Shown here: positions 26,463 through 37,403 of the stretch, piece by piece
How the letters are laid out: each line of letters begins with the position of its first letter
Numbering within the stretch: position 1 is the stretch's first letter
NCBI RefSeq assembly: GCF_014898815.1
Contig: NW_026515428.1
Span: 248,001-312,000 of the forward strand
Source: Panonychus citri
Taxonomy: Eukaryota > Arthropoda > Arachnida > Trombidiformes > Tetranychidae
DNA: 64,000 bases
Direction of reading: 5' to 3'
The notes under the pieces: generated by a model
Database searches by the model: none
Seen by the model: only the letters and a program-made list of their open reading frames with translations
Told to the model about the DNA's origin: nothing
Translations under genes and position numbers: made by a program

Positions 26463-27888
26463 TCATCTTTTGTATAACAATTTGGAGAAGGTGTTAATTA
26501 ATGTGTTTTTAATGGCACCCATTGATTGAGATGGTTTCAATGTCGATGATGAATTACCGTTTGGTGATTGTGATTTAGATTGTTGATTAACATTGTTGTA
26601 AATTGAATTGTTACATCGCTGTTTATGAGCATCTAAACACTTTTGGAATCTAAGTTTACATGCTGCTTCAATTGTCTTACAAAGAGCACCCGATGAGGGT
26701 TCGCATTCAAAACAATGAGCCTCAAATAGATTCTCATCAACTTGTAGGATGAAACCACAATTTTCAACGGTGTTTTTAGATATTCCAAGAAATGATAAAT
26801 AGCGAACTCGACATTCGACTAATATTTTCCGATCGATTGTCGATTCAACGGTTATTGTGGAGGGAGAAATGTGAACAAGAGAAACAATTCCTCTTCCGGA
26901 TTTCTCAACGCTATCTGATTCATCAGTGGCCTTTGGTTGTGGAGGATAAGCTCGATCAAGGTCGAAAATGATTCTTTCAATTGCTTCGTTCAGAATATCA
27001 ACACCCATCGGCTTTGGAACTGGTGTTTTTCCTAAATATCGGGCAACAATTGTCTTCTTTGGCTCCTCGATTGGCGTTGGAAACTCTAAATATGGTGAAT
27101 CCATTGGTGAACCAGTGTATTCATCGATTGATAAATGTGATGGTCGAATCGCTGCTTCTGAAGGTTCATCGTCCGTTTCTCCTTTCCTTTCAGTTGTTGT
27201 TGTTGTTGTCGATGATGATAATGATTGATGTGATTTAATCCTGATCATTTCCTCTTTTAAAAGATTAGCAATCTTTTGAGCTGAGTTTTCACCTTCGATC
27301 AAACTTTCACAATGGAAAACGTGACATTTTAATATCGGTGTTGTTGAAACGGGAGTTGGAGAACTGACCGGAGAGAGTGTCTCATTATACTCTTCTCGAC
27401 CACCATAACAACCACTTTCTCCTTTTCCACCTCTTGCTCCATATCCTTCCGGATCTCTGGCAACATAGGCAAAATCATCGACATCATTTACACCCCAAAC
27501 TCTTATATTTGCAATCGGTTGAATTGTTAACACTTTCGAGCTTGATGGATCAAGTAACTGTAAACAACTATTTGCTATTTTAAGGGTTAATTGTTTGGTA
27601 TCCTCTTTACCCCAACATTTAACAGCATTTTCGGTTTGGGTTGAAAGTTCAAGGATACATCGTTTAATTGCTTTCGAACTGAGTTCAGGAGTTAAACAAG
27701 ATTCATCAAATTCCATCCAACCTAATGAATGAACAGTAAAAACATCACCATCTCCTGGAAATTTATCATCTAATATTTTTCCATTTGAAATTTGTTCCCG
27801 TAACTGATCCAGTCCATCATCATCAAAGTAAAACAATGAGTCTCGTTTGGATAAACTGGTTGTAGGCACTTGCCTTTGAATGGTACCA
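26463..27888 (-). CDS. APBB: Fe65/APBB adaptor, exon with end of WW, PTB1 and PTB2
   Basis: Starts after GTCAACAG|T and continues the WW domain as SGTIQRQVP. The combined protein is about 574 residues. PTB1 is at about 148-320: VFTVHSLGWMEF, then IRVWGVNDVDDFAYVARD, then ILKCHVFHCE. An insert of about 38 Gly/Glu/Ser/Pro-rich residues sits between ARD and ILKCHVF, where vertebrate Fe65 has only a few residues. PTB2 is at about 376-523: TIVARYLGKTPVPKPMGVDIL, then ILVECRVRYLSFLGI, then AHCFECEPSSGALCKTIEAAC, matching the family's ECRVRFLSF and C.WCEPN. A basic tail ends at a TGA. The usual second Trp of the WW domain is Arg (TIQRQVP instead of TxQWxxP). I believe vertebrate APBB2 also lacks it, so this may be ancestral. 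The ORF is intact, with no frameshift. Confidence 0.95.
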
Positions 27889-27957
27889 CTGTTGACAATT
27901 AGGAAGATCTAATTAGTTCAATTTCTAAGTAATTACATGTAAACTCCAATTTCTTAC

Positions 27958-28256
27958 CTTGGTATATGCCAATAATATGGACCATTGTCATCTTCATGTT
28001 TCTCCCAACCTTCGGGTAGTTTAATCTGTTCATTACAATCATCAGTTAATTTGGTTGTCTCATCGATACCATCATCATCCTCAAGATCATCAGAATCAGT
28101 TTTAGGTTCAATTTTAGATGATTTAACTTTAGATCCCATCATGGCAGTAACAGAAAGGGAGGCATATAATTTACGGTAATTTGGATTCTCGTAATCACTA
28201 AAAGGAGCACTAGTTTCATCCTCTTCGGAATCACTTCTAGAAGATGATTCCATCAT
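27958..28256 (-). CDS. APBB: Fe65/APBB adaptor, exon with acidic N-terminus and first part of WW domain
   Basis: Fe65 proteins are adaptors. Their C-terminal PTB domain binds the NPTY tail of APP-family receptors and their PTB1 and WW domains bind other partners, including nuclear ones. This exon begins at tandem ATGs (28256 and 28253) and encodes about 99 residues. An acidic Ser/Asp/Glu-rich leader of about 78 residues is followed by LPEGWEKHEDDNGPYYWHIP, the Fe65-type WW domain. The donor is CCAAG|GTAAGA and the intron is 69 bp, splitting the WW domain. The leader is much shorter than in vertebrate APBB1, so an alternative upstream exon cannot be excluded. A good acceptor (TTCTTTTAG) lies 65 bp upstream of the ATG, suggesting the 5' UTR is spliced. 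Confidence 0.92.
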
Positions 28257-28320
28257 TCTTGTTTGGTAAATAAAAGGTCAACTTCAAATGGAACAATAGA
28301 GATGAAAGAGAACAAATTTT

Positions 28321-28385
28321 CTAAAAGAATATCAAGAAAGAGAGAGAAAGAGAAAGGAAAAACTGAGAGAGAAAAGTGTAAACAC
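28321..28385 (-). promoter_or_regulatory. Candidate 3' splice site upstream of Fe65 ATG
   Basis: On the minus strand a long pyrimidine tract (CTCTCTCAGTTTTTCC then CTTTCTCTTTCTC) ends in GATATTCTTTTAG, 65 bp before the Fe65 start codon. It would accept a 5' UTR exon, either from further upstream (past or inside the NDUFAF8-like gene) or by trans-splicing. No matching donor was identified. Confidence 0.4.
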
Positions 28386-28474
28386 AAAGAAGGCCAATTA
28401 AGACAAAGGAAAATCGAAATTCACTTAGAATATATTACTAACAATAAATATTATTATCACGTAATCTTTTACAA

Positions 28475-28865
28475 TTATTTCTTTGATTTAAATTGTTTCA
28501 ATTGAGTTGAGAAACACTGTTTTAGTTGATTAAATTGGTTCGAACAATCATTTCTCTTGATATCTGTCAATTCTTGGCTTGATATGCATTGACCATAGGC
28601 GGTTACCTGGTGGAAGACACAAAAGAAGAACAAAGAAAACAAATGAAATGAATGAAAATAAACGATAAAACTGAGTGAGAATAAGACAACGACAATTATT
28701 TTTTAAATGTTTCGGTTAATTAAAACAAATTATCCGGAACAAAAAGTGATTACAATTAATTAAACACCAACTTACTTGTGGTAGACAGTTGAAAAAGCTC
28801 ATTGGGTAACCTTGTCTCAATAATCTTCTTGCCTGATTTACAGAAACCTGAGCTTTACTTTCCAT
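28475..28865 (-). CDS. NDUFAF8: NDUFAF8-like twin CX9C protein, two exons
   Basis: Spliced from 28865-28776 and 28606-28475 with a 169 bp intron (donor CAA|GTAAGT, acceptor CCACCAG|GTA). It gives a 73-residue protein ending in TAA. It carries C27-X9-C37 and C51-X9-C61, the coiled-coil-helix fold of proteins oxidised in the mitochondrial intermembrane space. VTAYGQC, then NDCSNQFNQLKQCF followed by a Lys-rich end, resembles human NDUFAF8 (AAYGRC, then FCAREFEALRSCF, then Lys). NDUFAF8 works with NDUFAF5 in complex I assembly. Length (73 against about 74) and both cysteine spacings agree. It has the same orientation as Fe65, about 220 bp upstream of the Fe65 ATG, and is head-to-head with DOK7. 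Another small CHCH protein is possible but less likely. Confidence 0.82.
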
Positions 28866-29040
28866 GGATTAGATCAATAGATTATCAATATAAAATTTCT
28901 TTAATTAATCAAACTACAATTAAATCACAAAATTAACTTGTATCATTAGACCAAAATAATAACAATTGAAATTCAAGAATTGAATCAATCTATTCATCGG
29001 TCACTTTTGGTGAGAATAGATTTTCATTTTTTAAGAACAA

Positions 29041-29052
29041 CAGATGGCGCTG
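29041..29052 (-). promoter_or_regulatory. CAGCGCCATCTG element upstream of NDUFAF8
   Basis: Reads CAGCGCCATCTG on the minus strand, 177 bp before the NDUFAF8-like ATG. Its exact 12 bp copy, inverted, lies upstream of DOK7. The core AGATGGCG resembles YY1 (AAGATGGCG) and the half of a CTCF site (AGRKGGCGC). Function is inferred. Confidence 0.45.
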
Positions 29053-29329
29053 ATGATCATCTCAATTTCGGTTAATTTTTTTTTTGATTTAATTGTTAAT
29101 AGATTTTTGTTAAACTAATTGACTATCTGATTATGTTATCAAACTTGTGACTGCTTGAGGGAAGGTTGGATGTGATGAGCTTTCGAAATTTGTTATTGGG
29201 AATGAAATTTTGGAGGAAAAATACATTAGAAAAGTTTTGTTTCGAGTTGAAAGTTTCGACTTTTGTATGGACCGGAAATCCAGTCCATTTGGTTTTCCAT
29301 TAAAATTCATGGGAAAAGATGAAAATAAT

Positions 29330-29546
29330 TCATGAATTCGTGAATAAAATGAGAGATTCGTTCAATTGTCTTGTAGATTCATTGATTAGGAGCCGAAATT
29401 TTTGATCAAATGAACGATCAGACTTGTCAAAATCGATAATTAGTTCATTGAGTGTTTCTAATTGTCTCAATATCGCTAATTTAACAGCTTCAAATGTGTT
29501 AATTGATTCATTTATTTGTCGATTCAATCTTATCGGTGATAATCAA
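29330..29546 (-). CDS. Unrecognised short charged ORF, possible small gene or exon
   Basis: The frame is open on the minus strand from about 29546 to a TGA at 29332-29330. It gives a helical, charged peptide (NRQINESINTFEAVKLAILRQ, then LNELIIDFDKSD, then QKFRLLINESTRQLNES). It is unlike the Ile/Ser/Leu strings of random frames in this window. There is no in-frame ATG. In another frame just upstream, an ATG (near 29572) reads MEMNVNQVDYHR and stops at the point where this frame opens, so a -1 shift, an unseen exon or decay are the options. I do not recognise the family. It sits between the NDUFAF8-like gene and DOK7. Confidence 0.4.
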
Positions 29547-29602
29547 CTTGATTTACGTTCATTTCCATGTGAAATTTATTGTTTTGAATGTTTTTTTCGT
29601 CA

Positions 29603-29634
29603 ATGAGAACATAAACAAATGAGAACATAAACAA
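29603..29634. repeat. 16 bp tandem duplication
   Basis: ATGAGAACATAAACAA twice in a row. Confidence 0.8.
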
Positions 29635-30336
29635 ATGATTGACCTAATTTCCTGGAATCTGCTAATTAATAGGATTAAAAGATTATCTTAATCATCATTA
29701 TTATCCACTTTTAAATCAATTTTCACGGTTACGCTTATATAATTTTTAATTAAGTGATTAATTTAATTTCTCAAACAATCAAGGTAACCAGTGAGAGGGA
29801 AAATTTCCAGTCAAAAGATTAAATTTAATTGTTGCAATTAGGTTAATTTTTGTTTTGTTGAATAACAGGAACAATTTAATTAAATGAACAAAAATTAAGA
29901 AAAATTATCTGCCATCTAGATTTAATTGTAACAATTAAATAAAAGTCAATTCGATGATCATAGATGACGACACTTTGATCTTTAATCAACAACAATCAAT
30001 AACAAATTGTTTTAATTGTAATTAATACCAGTGAGAAAAAGAGATGAACTAACAACAATTAACTAATTTGACAACTGAAAAGTTTGAATCATCAAATTGT
30101 TTCGATCATCACAAAATCAATCAAATGGATTAGGGAGCAAAAAAAAAAGTTCTAATCGGTTCTAAACAACCAAGATGAAGAAAACAAAAGTTTAACAATC
30201 ACGAATCAATTAGTTGGCCAGTTTCCCGTTCCAATGGTTGAGAGTAACTTTAATTGTTGAGTTTTCTCCTTCACAATTAAATCAATTCTAATTTCGGTTC
30301 TCAAAAAATTAACATTACAATAAGAATAACGGTTAA

Positions 30337-30348
30337 CAGCGCCATCTG
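30337..30348 (+). promoter_or_regulatory. CAGCGCCATCTG element upstream of DOK7
   Basis: Same 12 bp as the element upstream of the NDUFAF8-like gene, but on the plus strand, about 484 bp before the DOK7 ATG. It therefore has the same orientation relative to its gene. Confidence 0.45.
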
Positions 30349-30632
30349 ATTTTCTCTGTTAATTTTTATTTCTTGTCGATTTTATTTTCCTTCAGTGTAA
30401 CTTTAACCTTCACAAGGAGCACATTGTGGATCAAGTAATTCCCTTCAATGTGAATTAATTGTCACAATTAAACCAATTTTCCTAATCTGACTTGATATTT
30501 GCCTAATTAGTTTGCTCAAAGGATTAAAATCAACATTGACAGTAATCAAATTTTAATTGTGTCCATGTGATTTTATATAAATACTATTTGTATTAACCAT
30601 TTGGGATTTAAATTGTATCTTCAACAAGCAAC

Positions 30633-30645
30633 TGACCTAAGGTCA
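30633..30645. promoter_or_regulatory. Everted nuclear-receptor half-sites
   Basis: TGACCT-A-AGGTCA, a perfect 13 bp everted repeat of the AGGTCA half-site with one spacer base, about 190 bp before the DOK7 ATG. Confidence 0.3.
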
Positions 30646-30754
30646 ATTAATTTGACAAAAAAACTAATACATAACCATCATCATAATGTTTACTCATCAT
30701 TAACTGTTAATTATCAACAATTAGCTGAAAAATTAAAGTGTTTATTGATAATCT

Positions 30755-30771
30755 TGTGTGTGTGTGTGTGT
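30755..30771. repeat. (GT)n run upstream of DOK7
   Basis: The only sizeable GT/AC run I found, about 60 bp before the DOK7 ATG; all other dinucleotide arrays are GA/CT. Confidence 0.85.
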
Positions 30772-30831
30772 ATTTATTAATTGTTGTTAATTTTTAATTG
30801 TTACAATCAATTATATCACTGAAAAAAAATT

Positions 30832-30885
30832 ATGGATCCAAAGATTGTCATTGAAGGTGATCTTAAATTTAGAGGAACTCGTAAG
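30832..30885 (+). CDS. DOK7: DOK7-like PH-PTB adaptor, exon 1
   Basis: DOK7 is a cytoplasmic adaptor that, in vertebrates, activates the receptor kinase MuSK at the neuromuscular junction through its PH and phosphotyrosine-binding domains. Six exons in this window splice in phase to at least 418 residues, open at the right edge. Exon 1 starts at the ATG in AATTATGGATCC and encodes MDPKIVIEGDLKFRGTRK, the first strand of the PH domain (vertebrate VEGQVKLRDGKKWKSRW). The donor is CGTAAG|GTAATT, phase 0, and the first intron is 83 bp. The sequence assignment is strong; a MuSK-like partner in this animal is not implied. Confidence 0.85.
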
Positions 30886-30968
30886 GTAATTAATCAAAAG
30901 AAGCTTTTAATTGTTGAATCAAATTAATTAATTTTCCCTTCTCTCCTTAATTGTTATAATACAAACAG

Positions 30969-31014
30969 TGGAGACCTCGATGGGCAATTGTAACCAGATT
31001 ATCACCAGTTGCAG
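30969..31014 (+). CDS. DOK7: DOK7-like, exon 2
   Basis: Micro-exon of 46 bp after AAACAG: WRPRWAIVTRLSPVA plus one base. It continues the PH domain (vertebrate WKSRWLVLRKPSPVADCL). The donor is GCAG|GTAAGT, phase 1. The next intron is about 29.6 kb. Confidence 0.85.
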
Positions 31015-31301
31015 GTAAGTTGATTTGATTACAATTAAAATCCTCTGATTACCTTGACACACGCAATCAAATGAGAAAACTGATTAATTGTTACATGAAC
31101 AACAATCAACTAACCAGTTTCAACAAACAATCAACAGTTAAACAACAACAACAACAATCAAACCAAATCGCAATCAATTGTCTTCAAATTGTAGCAACCA
31201 AATTAAATCAATGAACCATAAATTTGCAAATCTCATTTGTTTCATTTCATCAACAAAAAAAGGATCAAAATAAATTGATGATGAGGATCAAATTGAAGAT
31301 G

Positions 31302-31335
31302 CTCATCCTCCTCATCCTCATCCTCATCCTCATCT
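31302..31335. repeat. (CTCATC)n hexamer repeat
   Basis: TCATCC units, about five copies, early in DOK7 intron 2. Confidence 0.85.
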
Positions 31336-34300
31336 TTTGTTTATCTTTCAACAAGCCTGATAAACTAACATGAAGAGGATGAAGATGATGAAGACTAACC
31401 TTTTATCTGGTTAATAAAGTAACATAACTCAACTGGATTACCTTTTTTTTGATAATCCTGATTGATATTAAACTCGTGATTAAATTGATTACATCCTCAT
31501 CCTAATGATCAGTTATTAATAATTGTTAATCAATCTCTCTCCTTTTTAATAATAATAAACTTCAACCAAAATCCTGATCAACCTTTAATCTGTTGATTAC
31601 AGTAACAAGAAAACTAACAATTAACTCATCCAATCAACTAAAATTTTGATTGTTTATGATTAACTATTCATGTACATAATATGCATTTTATTATCAATAC
31701 AATTTATTTGATCTTGAGCTACAATTTAAATGTCACATTATTTGATAACTAAAATGTCATTTAAATTGATTATCAATTATTATCAGAATCATTTGATTGT
31801 GATAATCCCACAGAGTGATAATATAATTATCCCGTCAAATTAAATTCCCAATTGATTGAAATTTTTCATCCTCATCGACAATTATGATTATGTATCAAAA
31901 TTTATTTGATTACAACAGATTAACATTCAGTTGGTACAATTGTTCATCTGTCAATTCAATCAAACAATTGAATCAATGTAAATATCTTACATGATGATGG
32001 TTCTTATGGTTGACAGAATTTTAAATTATATTATCAATTTTTTTCTCTTCTCCTTTACTGTTACATTGTTATTCAATTGACAAGTTACATAGACACACGT
32101 ACAAAAAGCATCCTCATCTTTATCTCCATCAGAACAATCAAATTTAACGATCGATACGAATTATTACTTTTCTCTTGTTTTTTCATTTTGATGACTTTTC
32201 TTTTTGGCGCCTTTTTCATTTCAAACCTTTTCCATTCTCACATATGCATTTATCTTCCATTGTAATGTCTATCATCATTATCTTCTCTCTCTCTCTTTGT
32301 TATACTTTCTATCCAATAGCTTTTTCCTTGTTCCTTCAAGGCATCTTCATATTTTCTCATCTTAATTTTTTATTCGATGATTTTTTACCATTTCCATCAT
32401 CATCTTCATCTCTCTCTCTCTCTCTTTACATTATCATCTATCGATTAATATTCGCCTCATCTTCCAATATGATTTCCAACTCTTGTTTCCCACTGACCTT
32501 GTTCATTCTACCACCAAGAGCATCCTCATCACCGATGAACAACATTTCACTTTTCTTGTCATTTCTCTCTCTCTTTTAGCTTATCATCTTCAGCATCTTC
32601 TTTTTTCTCATCACTTATTGTACTTTCCAATGTTTCCATTACATTCTGAGTTATCTTTTCATCTCTCAGATTCACTCAGAACTTGTATTCAGATTAAAAG
32701 TTTTTTCCCTTTCCTTTTAACACAAAATGATCTTCACACTTTTAACATACATATATAAATGTGTTCATCTTTAACATCTCAGAATCATCAAGATGATAAT
32801 CTCACTCCCATGTGATCAATCTGATGAATTCCTAAACAAAATCTTACATAAAAAATTAGACAAAAAGATGAAAATTTCAAATTCTCAGTCGAAAATTTAC
32901 CTCTTACCCAGCAAACAGAGAGACAGAGATGATGAAGATAATAATGACGATGATAAATGTAAATAATCGATACACAGACATCATCCTCATTCTCATCCTT
33001 ATCCCCATCTTATTCATGATATTATCACTTTTATTTATCTATGCAAAGAAGTGGAAGAGAGAGAGAGGAAAAAATGTTCCAATGATAAACAAACCTATGG
33101 AAAAACATATCCATTTATATTGACTATCTAATAATACCATGGGAATCAATCCAGTCGCTTGTAATATATTTTCATCATGTTAATGTTTGTATCATTTACT
33201 ATTAGTACATATATAATATTTTACCTCTGGAAGTAAAAAAAATCTCTCTCTCTCCTCACAATCAAAATCAGAATCTAGATTAGTTTTGTATATTAGACAA
33301 TCAAATGTGTGTGTCTACATGTAATATTTGATTTCTATCTTAACCATTGATCAAAATCCCATAGAAATCATGAAGTAATCACTGTTTAAATACTGATCAA
33401 CAATGCGATCAACTTGATTACAGTTTAATATTTGATCATTTCCTTATCCACCTCACCCTCCACCCGCTCTTGAACCCCACTCCCCACCTTCATCATCTTT
33501 ATATCCCTGGAGTACATTTGATTAGCATGATAATTTGTGTATCCAAATGAAATTGATAATATCCTTATTATTATTAATCTTGATAGTAGTAAATTAAGTT
33601 CAATTAAAAATCCATCAATTATAATTTGTTATCAAATTTTAATGGTTACATATTTGTAATACTAATAATAACCTCTCCCTCCCTCTGACTCTCTCTCTCT
33701 CTCTCATTTACTTTAAATTGTTACAGTTAATCATTGATTACAATCAGTTTAGATTACAATTGATGTTGAGATGGTAAATTATTAACCTTTGATTTGTTTC
33801 TCACCTTTTTTTGCCTCCTCTCACCATGACTTTAACCTCTAATTACTCCCTAAAGGTCAATTGCCGTTTCTCATGAAATGGGTCACTTGAGGCCGTTGAG
33901 TTCATCATGATGGTTAAAATGATCCTCATCTTTTTTTAGTCTCAATTTGTTTACATGGGAAATTAGATTATCTTTACCTGGTCCATTTGTCGATCAGCTT
34001 TTTGACAAAAAACATATTTTTCCATCATCATCATTAAATTGTTAATCCAAATGCATTAGCACTGAATTAACGGTTAAACTGTTGATTTATCTTTGTCTTT
34101 GATTGTTAATGGTCAGTCTTACATTTTGCTAGTCTCCATTTGATTGTCCATGTTGATGGATTGATATTGAATCATCATGAAAACTGAACCTTTTTATTTT
34201 TTTCTTACTCTTTCTCATGTAAAGGTGAATTCATTGTGTCCACTTTTTTTCTTGATTCTTGAGGATAGTAAAAGGATGAGGATGAAATTGATAGAAAAGT

Positions 34301-34459
34301 TTTATTTGGAACTCTCTCTCTCTCTCTCTCGAATTTTTTTATTTGTATTCTAAAGCTTTTATTTCATCGAGTTATTTTATATTCCACCTTGAAACTCCCT
34401 GAATCTCATGATTGAACTGAATAGTAAACAAATAAAGTAATAAAAAGATACACATTGAA

Positions 34460-34462
<3 letters not shown>

Positions 34463-34501
<39 letters not shown>
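34463..34501. repeat. (CT)n microsatellite
   Basis: 39 bp of pure TC. Confidence 0.9.
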
Positions 34502-34504
<3 letters not shown>

Positions 34505-35491
34505 CTTCTTACCTTTTTGGATCTCAAAGCTTTTTATATTCTGATCCAGATTAAGGATTCTTATCGTTCAGTAATCTTGTCCACTTGTGAATAGAAATCC
34601 CTTCTGAGGATAAAATGAAAGGTGATGGGAGAGAGAGAGAGGAATCGGGATGATAATAAAAGTGAAAAAAAAGTCTTTCTTTTTTATCATCATCTTTTCA
34701 TCTTCATCCTTTATTTTTTTATGTATGTGTTTGTGTATGTAGCCTTTTGTATTCAGTTGAATGAGTATATGAGCTTAAATTGTTGGCTTGTTGAAGGATG
34801 ATGAAGATGAAGATGATGAATATAATGATAACAAGAAGGTATTTTCAAGATGATGATGAAAAGATAAATATCATCTTTCCAGTGTGATCATGGAAAAATA
34901 TTGAAAAGATTATGAAAAGATGATGATGAAGATAATCATCAAGATTAACTTGTGATAATTAAGTTGGATTCTATTGGCTAGTTTGTGGTCATCATCATGA
35001 ATGATTACCACTCCCATGGAATCATTTTGATTAAGAGAGAGAGGAGAAATTTCAAAACTTTTCATCACTTATTTAAATTTATCTCCATCAATTTAAATTA
35101 CAATTAATGTTGACAATTATCATGATCATAGTCACTGAATATTGTTTATCATTCATTGTCATCATGAAATCAGTGTCACAGTAAATTTCAAGTTTTCATG
35201 TAACTTAAATCTCAATTAAAGGTTGATTATTATATTCATGAATTAATGAGAATCAAACTTTTGACAATAATAATATTAAACTTGATGGTAATGATATTAT
35301 CCAGTTAAAATGGACAAAAGTTTCACATTGATTCTGAATTATGAAATCACTATTTTATCATGATGATTATTATTTTCTCCCATGACTTGAATACAAATGA
35401 TACTCATGATAATATTGATAACATGATGATAACCTTATTTTTAGCTACAATTTGTATCCACCATTCATCCCACTCTCAGTTTTGCTCCAAT

Positions 35492-35494
<3 letters not shown>

Positions 35495-35524
<30 letters not shown>
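35495..35524. repeat. (GA)n microsatellite
   Basis: 30 bp of pure AG. Confidence 0.9.
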
Positions 35525-35529
<5 letters not shown>

Positions 35530-37352
35530 TTCAGTTCTGTCCAGTGATCAACATGATGATCCCTGGACCTGACCAACTCCCATAGGTCAATGATTCGTGT
35601 CATGTTTTTACATTTTTTTTCACTCCCACTCTTTGATTTTTATCTTATCATAATCATCATGATAATTATGATTAAATCCATGAAAACATATCTTCAGAAT
35701 TGGAATGAAATTGAAATTATTTCAATCTTTGGATTAAAAATTTTTCTTTTATCTCCATTGAAACTGATTAATTCATCTGAACATTTTGAACTTAGAGAGG
35801 GAAAAAGTTTTCTCATTTTCACTTCTCAGGTTGATGATAATGATTTTTTAAATTCTGTGAAAACCCACCGGTGGGAGAAAAAATTTCATAATATTATTAA
35901 TGATTTTGATAATAAATTGTAAGGTGGAAACTTTTACCGCCGCCCTTACAACAAAAGCCATTGACTTCATACACTTTTCCCCATCTCTACCACTCTCTCA
36001 ATGTTATTATCATGATGGTGGAAATGAAATTTCATGAAAATTGTTCACCAATAAGCAACTAAATTAATATTATCAGAATCAGACAAATATAATAATAATA
36101 ATTCATGATGAAAATAAATATTATTTATCTTCTTCTTCTTCTTCCTCCTTTATCATCCTCATCCATTCAATTCTGATTCTGATATTATTCAATCTTAATC
36201 TTCATGAAATTCATCCCCTTTTTTCATCATTCTTCATCTTTTTCCCTGTTCTCCCACCCTGACAGTTTATCCACCTCACTTTCTAACGGTAAATTTTACT
36301 TTTCGATTCTTTTTATTTTGCTAATTCAAATTTCATATGAATTACATAAACATTATTCTTATCATTTGGTTCTGACTTGGAGTATTATTATGATTACCAT
36401 GTAATATGGTGATAACATTGAATAACTAACAATTTACATGAAGAAGAGGAAGAAATTTAATCTAAATCGGATTAACTCATGTTCAATGATTAAAGTGGTT
36501 GGAAACTTTTTGTTAGGATTAAGTTTTCTCTTCCTGTTGTAATATAACAATCAGATGGAAATATTTATCAATCAATAAGATGAATTAATTGTTAACTGTT
36601 TGATTGTTTTTTGTTCCAGTGGATGATATTAATTTCAATTACTTTGTGATCCAAATTTGCTTGAGGCTCGATTTCATTTCCAATTGTGTAACAATTAACT
36701 GTCAACATGATGATCGTTGATAAATTTATATACTTAACCAATTGGTGTATCTTTAAGTAAACAGATGATTTGTTTTGATAGTTATTATTACAATTGAATT
36801 GAATTGAGTGTATGTGTATCTTGATTGAAACGATTGCATGATTTTTCATCCCATTTCCGGATATAACTGTAAATTCATTGTTATTGTCAGTTAATTTAAA
36901 ATTCAATCTAAGTTATTTACTGTTAACTTTTAAGCTATTTTTGCTCTCTCTCTCTCTCACTTACTCACTCTATCTATTTGTATTTGCAATCATGCGATTG
37001 CATTTTACCATAAATAGCAAAAGCTTATGATGAACATTAATCTATTGCATTTTCAGTTTCATGATGAAAAACTTATATAATATGCAAAAGTAGGAGGAGA
37101 TTTTCCTGTAATTGTAAAGCTGAACTTTTTTTCATTGCAATAACAATAACAACAATACTGATGATGATGATGATGATAATGATGATAACAATAAATCTAT
37201 CAACAGCATTCATTTTAATTTATCATGCAAAGAAGATGAAAAAAACCTGGTTGGCTTTGAGTCTTCAAAGTGTAAACCAAAACAAACTGTTCCAACATCA
37301 TCTAAGCATCCTCATCCTTTTTTTGTGTATCCTGTAAGTGAGTTCATAGTTT

Positions 37353-37355
<3 letters not shown>

Positions 37356-37400
<45 letters not shown>
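37356..37400. repeat. (CT)n microsatellite
   Basis: 45 bp of pure TC. Confidence 0.95.

Positions 37401-37403
<3 letters not shown>

Larger units (their letters stand above)
28866..30831. promoter_or_regulatory. Divergent intergenic region NDUFAF8 / DOK7
   Basis: About 2.0 kb between two start codons facing away from each other. It holds a 12 bp inverted pair CAGATGGCGCTG (29041-29052 and, on the other strand, 30337-30348), so each gene has CAGCGCCATCTG upstream in its own sense direction. It also contains the short charged ORF at 29330-29546, a 16 bp tandem duplication at 29603-29634, a TATATAAATA at 30574-30583, an everted repeat TGACCTAAGGTCA at 30633-30645 and a (GT)n run at 30755-30771. 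Microsatellite load is low compared with the flanks. Confidence 0.6.

Noticed and set aside
26968..28179. Plus-strand frames across Fe65
   Set aside because: They are antisense shadows of the Fe65 exons.
29424..29606. 60-residue plus-strand frame
   Set aside because: It is antisense to the more protein-like minus-strand frame at 29330-29546 and has lower-quality composition.
35590..35922. 110-residue plus-strand frame with a charged second half
   Set aside because: No family recognised, no splice context, and the first half is low-complexity Ile/Met; kept out as unsupported.
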